Source of the DNA: Chloroflexota bacterium
Lineage (GTDB): Bacteria; Chloroflexota; Ktedonobacteria; Ktedonobacterales; Ktedonobacteraceae
Reading direction: 5' to 3'
DNA: 9,474 nt
Assembly (NCBI GenBank): GCA_005881495.1
Contig: VBHI01000024.1
Coordinates: forward strand, 1-9,474
In this document: positions 7,113-9,474 of the stretch, one piece after another
How positions within the stretch are numbered: position 1 is the first letter of the stretch
Layout of the letters: every line of letters begins with the position of its first letter
Translations under genes and position numbers: made by a program
Notes under the pieces: generated by a model
The model's database searches: none
The model's input: only the letters and a program-made list of their open reading frames with translations
Told to the model about the DNA's origin: nothing

Positions 7113-7331
7113 TTTTCTCACCTGTAGGGGCCAAATTCATTGCGCCCACTTATAACGCGCTTTGACAACCTGTAACGGGGTTGAGGCGTACACATTACTG
7201 GCTCTGTGCAGGCTAGTGAGGGGTATCCTTTTCTTGCGAGTAGGAGCACTTTCAGCCGCCGGTGCTTCCTCTCTGGTTACTCCTGGGAAGGGACATGTCT
7301 CACATGTGTGCCATCTCTATTGGTTATAGGT

Positions 7332-7360
7332 AAGATACCATACCAGGAGCGAAAAGTAAA
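7332..7360 (-). promoter_or_regulatory. Possible promoter of the thrS T-box operon
   Basis: On the minus strand TTTACT (7355-7360), a 17-base spacer and TATCTT (7332-7337) each match four of six consensus positions. The predicted start is near 7325. The spacer just upstream of the T-box structure and just after the USP gene is where a promoter is expected. Confidence 0.4.
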
Positions 7361-7375
7361 GTGTTTAACTGTGGT

Positions 7376-8098
7376 CTAATCATTCACATATTTCAGTACG
7401 CCACTGATATCGTGGCGGCAGAGCACGCCGGAACCGGTCAATTGTTCCAGGGCAAGTGTCGCGGCGGCGATTTCCTTGCGGCCAGGTTTTTTCTTATTTG
7501 GTGGGACAAACTTTTGTGCCACTTCTTGTGGAGTGAAGACCGTGAGCGAGTTGGTATGCTGTTGCAGATACCGGGTAATCGCCTCTGAATACCAGGCAAC
7601 AAGGTCGGTGGGGAGTGCTACTCGCGGAGTTGAGACGATCAATACCGGGCAGGGAGCAAGTTGTAAAACACGCCTGGAGGTGCTGCCGACAAAAAACCGC
7701 CGTATTTTCTGGCGCGGAGAATTGCCACGGCTGCCCACCACAATGAAATTGACCTGCAGCTCTTTTGCTGCTTTCGCAATCTCTTCGGCGGGAATGCCAA
7801 TACGAATGATGACCTCGATTTGCTCTGGAGCAACACCGTCTTTTTGCAGTTCTGTACGCGCTTTGTGCAGGCCGTCTTCCGCCTGGCTGCGCTGTTCAGA
7901 GGTGATCGACATGGGGAGGAGGTGTCCGACGTACATACCAAGGGAGGGAGAGGTCATATAGGGGACGGGAATAACGCTGAGTAGCACTACATGTAGCTGT
8001 GGCGAAGCCTGCTCCAAAAGCGTGCTGACCGCGTGGAGTGCAAGTTGTGTGGGAGCCGAGATATTCATATCGATGCCCAGCAAAATGCGTTTATTCAT
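7376..8098 (-). CDS. Universal stress protein (UspA family) with C-terminal winged-helix-like extension
   Basis: Residues 1-156 form a UspA domain: an initial strand KRILLGID with Asp10, later strands IEVIIRIG and VNFIVVGSRG, and a nucleotide-loop region GSRG...VGSTSRRVL followed by CPVLIVST. The usual ATP motif is G-2x-G-9x-G-S/T, but here 12 residues separate the second and third glycines (Gly125, Gly138), so the phosphate loop is three residues longer. Residues about 158-240 are additional. The stretch FTPQEVAQKF...IAAATLALEQLTGSGVLCRHDISGVLKYV reads like a winged helix-turn-helix, with a conserved-looking hinge NKKKPGRK between helices. That assignment is by eye. Two ATG codons, 8104 and 8098, are possible. 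GGGA lies 6 bases before the second, which gives the typical N-terminus MNKRILLGID. No signal peptide or membrane segment is visible. Ligand and targets are unknown. Confidence 0.88.
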   Translation of the reverse strand: MNKRILLGIDMNISAPTQLALHAVSTLLEQASPQLHVVLLSVIPVPYMTSPSLGMYVGHLLPMSITSEQRSQAEDGLHKARTELQKDGVAPEQIEVIIRIGIPAEEIAKAAKELQVNFIVVGSRGNSPRQKIRRFFVGSTSRRVLQLAPCPVLIVSTPRVALPTDLVAWYSEAITRYLQQHTNSLTVFTPQEVAQKFVPPNKKKPGRKEIAAATLALEQLTGSGVLCRHDISGVLKYVND

Positions 8099-8163
8099 CG
8101 TCATTCCCGGTCGGTATATTCAACTGGTTACGCGGTGCTGGCCACTACAAGGTATGTGTATTT

Positions 8164-8367
8164 TCATGAGAATACCCTCATGCTGTATATACGTAGTATA
8201 CACCATCCCCATTTCAAAGGCAAATACGGCGTTTCCGGCACCTCTTCCCCGCTCACTTGATAGCCTTCATCGCGCTTCTGCACTCGATGGACGCAAAAAT
8301 GGTCGTTCTGATGTGTCCCCTGGTCTAGCTGGCTGTCGCGTTGTTTGGCTGTCAAGTTAGCTGTCAT
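8164..8367 (-). CDS. Doubtful small ORF, 67 residues, unknown function
   Basis: From an ATG at 8367 the frame encodes a polar peptide with a plausible protein-like middle section (KRDEGYQVSGEEVPETPYLP, residues 31-50) and GC-biased third positions. No family was recognised. There is no ribosome binding site in front of the ATG, and the last dozen codons run into the promoter and inverted repeat of the USP gene. It could be a gene remnant whose 3' end has been replaced, or chance. It is kept at low confidence because the composition is better than that of the other frames in this gap. Confidence 0.22.
   Translation of the reverse strand: MTANLTAKQRDSQLDQGTHQNDHFCVHRVQKRDEGYQVSGEEVPETPYLPLKWGWCILRIYSMRVFS
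8165..8182. promoter_or_regulatory. Inverted repeat in the start of the USP leader, possible operator
   Basis: CATGAG (8165-8170) and CTCATG (8177-8182) are perfect complements separated by six bases. The repeat lies immediately downstream of the predicted transcription start. A neighbouring imperfect palindrome GTATA...TATAC (8185-8201) overlaps the -10 element. This arrangement would suit a repressor, but no known operator was recognised. Confidence 0.3.
8195..8223 (-). promoter_or_regulatory. Probable promoter of the universal stress protein gene
   Basis: On the minus strand TTGCCT (8218-8223), a 17-base spacer and TATACT (8195-8200, five of six) form a good sigma-70-type promoter. It would start transcription near 8188 and give a leader of about 90 nt. 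Confidence 0.5.
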
Positions 8368-8370
8368 TAA

Positions 8371-8745
8371 AAAGTTGTGAGGTGGCTCTACAGGCAAAGT
8401 ATACATGACAGATGGAAGGGAAAGAAAAGCTAGCATAGGAGCTGTTCATTCTTTTCTCCCCATAAGGCAACCCCGTCGCTTAGGTGAACCAGACTTTCTC
8501 GCAAATGACAACCTCTCCGCCGACCATACGAAATAGAGTTACCCCCAAAAAGGAAAAAAGTCCTCCTCTGCAAATCCGGTAAAAAATGGGCGTGGTTAGT
8601 GTTAGTGGCGATATACAACGTGTACTGGTCATCTGAGGGAACAGCATTGATGAAGTGGGGATGAGGTGAGAGGCTCAGTACATGATGGTCGCCTTTTACA
8701 TAGATGAGGGTTACAACGAATGGAATAGGTTACTTTGACACTGTT
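8371..8745. other. Intergenic stretch with no recognised gene
   Basis: About 375 bp with no supported coding region on either strand. It is locally AT-rich, with several A-runs (for example 8556-8568 and 8580-8586). A weak inverted repeat, AGAAAAG (8423-8429) with CTTTTCT (8451-8457), encloses 21 bases. A TTGACA occurs at 8735-8740, but only 20 bases before the lipoprotein start, so it is badly placed as a -35 for that gene. No convincing promoter for the lipoprotein gene was found. Confidence 0.6.
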
Positions 8746-8751
8746 AGGAGG
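8746..8751 (+). promoter_or_regulatory. Ribosome binding site of the lipoprotein gene
   Basis: AGGAGG lies nine bases before the ATG at 8761. It selects that start over the in-frame upstream ATG at 8704, which would place 19 residues ahead of the signal peptide. Confidence 0.8.
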
Positions 8752-8760
8752 AAAGAATCC

Positions 8761-9372
8761 ATGAAAGCTCTTCGACGTTTGGGACTGATCGCGATCGCGT
8801 TGCTGCTGACCGTCTTGCTGGTAGCGTGTGGTGAGACGACCATGCAGGGAACTCCGGCGAATACTGCGAACCAGAGCATGAACAATGGGAACGCCACGAC
8901 TACCACAAATGTTAGTGGGATGATGGACGCGACGCCTACGGCCAACAGCAACATGAACACGAACAACACCGGCAACATGATGGGAGGTATTCCCATCACT
9001 CCTACCATAGTGGGAAATATGGCTGCGTTCATTCACACGGGAAAGGCCACCATTCATGGGAATCAGGTGAATGTACTCATGACGAATAAAGGCTTTGCAC
9101 TCTACTACTACAGGGCTGATACCATGTTTAAGGCCACCTGCACTGGTCAGTGTGCTCACGACTGGCCGCCTGTCCTGGCTCCTCAAGGGATGATGACGGT
9201 TTCCAGCTCAATGCCTCTGCCCAGGCAGTTGTCAGTGCATCAGACCCCCAATGGAGCTCAAGTGTTCTATGATGGCCATGCGTTGTATACCTACGCGGCG
9301 GATAAGCAGCCTGGCACTGCAACAGGCCGCGCTCAGGATATGCTCTGGTACCTGGTAGGTTTTACGCTTTGA
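8761..9372 (+). CDS. Secreted lipoprotein with COG4315-type 'secreted repeat' motifs
   Basis: The 203-residue product begins with a clear lipoprotein signal: MKALRR, a hydrophobic core and the lipobox LVAC with Cys23 as the lipidation site. It should therefore be anchored on the outer face of the cytoplasmic membrane. Residues 24-80 form a low-complexity Asn/Thr/Met-rich linker. The folded part has two copies of the motif seen in the 'lipoprotein with secreted repeat' family (PF03640/COG4315). The first is FALYYYRADT followed by CTGQCAHDWPPVLAP (about 112-141, with Cys127 and Cys131). The second is HALYTYAADKQPGTATG ending in MLWYLV (about 173-199). The cysteines could form a disulfide or bind a metal or haem. 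Family function is unknown. The ATG at 8761 is chosen for its strong AGGAGG site and for the signal peptide. Confidence 0.9.
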   Translation: MKALRRLGLIAIALLLTVLLVACGETTMQGTPANTANQSMNNGNATTTTNVSGMMDATPTANSNMNTNNTGNMMGGIPITPTIVGNMAAFIHTGKATIHGNQVNVLMTNKGFALYYYRADTMFKATCTGQCAHDWPPVLAPQGMMTVSSSMPLPRQLSVHQTPNGAQVFYDGHALYTYAADKQPGTATGRAQDMLWYLVGFTL

Positions 9373-9383
9373 CTAGCGTGAAA

Positions 9384-9451
9384 CTGATGTCATGGGTGAC
9401 CCTCGCGGACACGCAATACGGGGCACCCATGATCAGGAAGTGAAACTTTTT
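9384..9451 (+). terminator. Hairpin downstream of the lipoprotein gene, possible terminator
   Basis: TCATGGGTGACCC (9390-9402) pairs with GGGGCACCCATGA (9420-9432) with one mismatch. CTGAT (9384-9388) and ATCAG (9432-9436) extend the stem around a two-base bulge. A run of five Ts follows at 9447-9451, about ten bases beyond the stem, which is further than in a typical intrinsic terminator. The structure begins about 12 bases after the stop codon. Confidence 0.45.
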
Positions 9452-9474
9452 CAGCGTTGCGCGTCTAGACTAGG

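Larger units (their letters stand above)
7041..7325 (-). ncRNA. T-box riboswitch leader (threonine, by context)
   Basis: T-box leaders sense uncharged tRNA: a specifier codon pairs with the anticodon, and the tRNA acceptor end stabilises an antiterminator. On the minus strand the T-box motif GGGTGGAACCACG lies at 7090-7102, followed by a strong terminator at 7041-7076 and then thrS. Upstream, the AGAGAG stretch (about 7268-7273) and the hairpin GGAAGCAC/GTGCTCC around the loop CGGCGGCTGAAA look like the stem I AG bulge and distal loop. GAGTA and TACTC can pair just below the AG bulge. A possible closing helix is GGCACACAT (7304-7312) with ATGTGTACGCC (7185-7195). The specifier was not placed with certainty: ACT codons occur at 7239-7241 and 7215-7217, and an ACC at 7222-7224. 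The Thr assignment therefore rests on the downstream gene. Confidence 0.92.

Noticed and set aside
8455..8560. Riboswitch-like look of the GGCAACCCC...CGCTTAGGTGAACC stretch, on either strand
   Set aside because: Short resemblances to cyclic-dinucleotide riboswitch segments did not extend to a full conserved core or paired stems, and there is no matching downstream expression platform.
8735..8740. TTGACA as -35 of the lipoprotein gene
   Set aside because: It is 20 bases before the start codon, so a -10 would fall inside the coding region.
1..9474. CRISPR array, transposase, integrase, rRNA or tRNA gene
   Set aside because: No regularly spaced repeats, no transposase or recombinase motifs, and no tRNA cloverleaf or rRNA sequence were recognised in the window.

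Overview
The window looks like a chromosomal stretch from a Gram-positive-like soil bacterium, most plausibly a member of Chloroflexota class Ktedonobacteria. The hints are moderate GC, a T-box-controlled threonyl-tRNA synthetase gene, strong purine-rich ribosome binding sites, a lipoprotein of the 'secreted repeat' (COG4315-like) family and a GGTCGCCC-type palindromic repeat. The taxonomic guess is inference from gene content only.

Layout. A short YbaK/EbsC-like gene (minus strand, 41-415) appears to lack the N-terminal third of its family. A 215-bp intergenic region with a credible sigma-70 promoter and two perfect palindromes leads into aceA (isocitrate lyase, 631-2013) and aceB (malate synthase, 2114-3733) on the plus strand. 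These two make up the glyoxylate bypass: isocitrate is split to succinate and glyoxylate, and glyoxylate is condensed with acetyl-CoA to malate. The genes are separated by a 31-bp near-perfect hairpin that begins six bases after the aceA stop codon. aceB converges on the next transcription unit across a GC-rich compound palindrome (3741-3797).

On the minus strand, a T-box leader (about 7325 down to 7041, with T-box motif, antiterminator and intrinsic terminator) precedes two tandem threonyl-tRNA synthetase genes. The first (5222-7012) carries editing, catalytic and anticodon-binding domains but no N-terminal TGS domain. The second (3808-5160) is a paralogue that keeps the catalytic core and anticodon-binding domain, has lost the editing domain altogether, and has gained a roughly 40-residue acidic and His-containing insertion. 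With one T-box in front and only 61 bp between them, both are probably induced together when tRNA-Thr is uncharged. The full-length enzyme could then proofread for the editing-less one. This pair is the most interesting system in the window.

Further on lie a universal stress protein with an uncharacterised C-terminal extension that resembles a winged helix (7376-8098, minus), a roughly 660-bp region with a promoter, an inverted repeat and at most one doubtful small ORF, and a secreted lipoprotein with two COG4315-type repeats (8761-9372, plus). A hairpin flanked by 8-bp direct repeats follows it.
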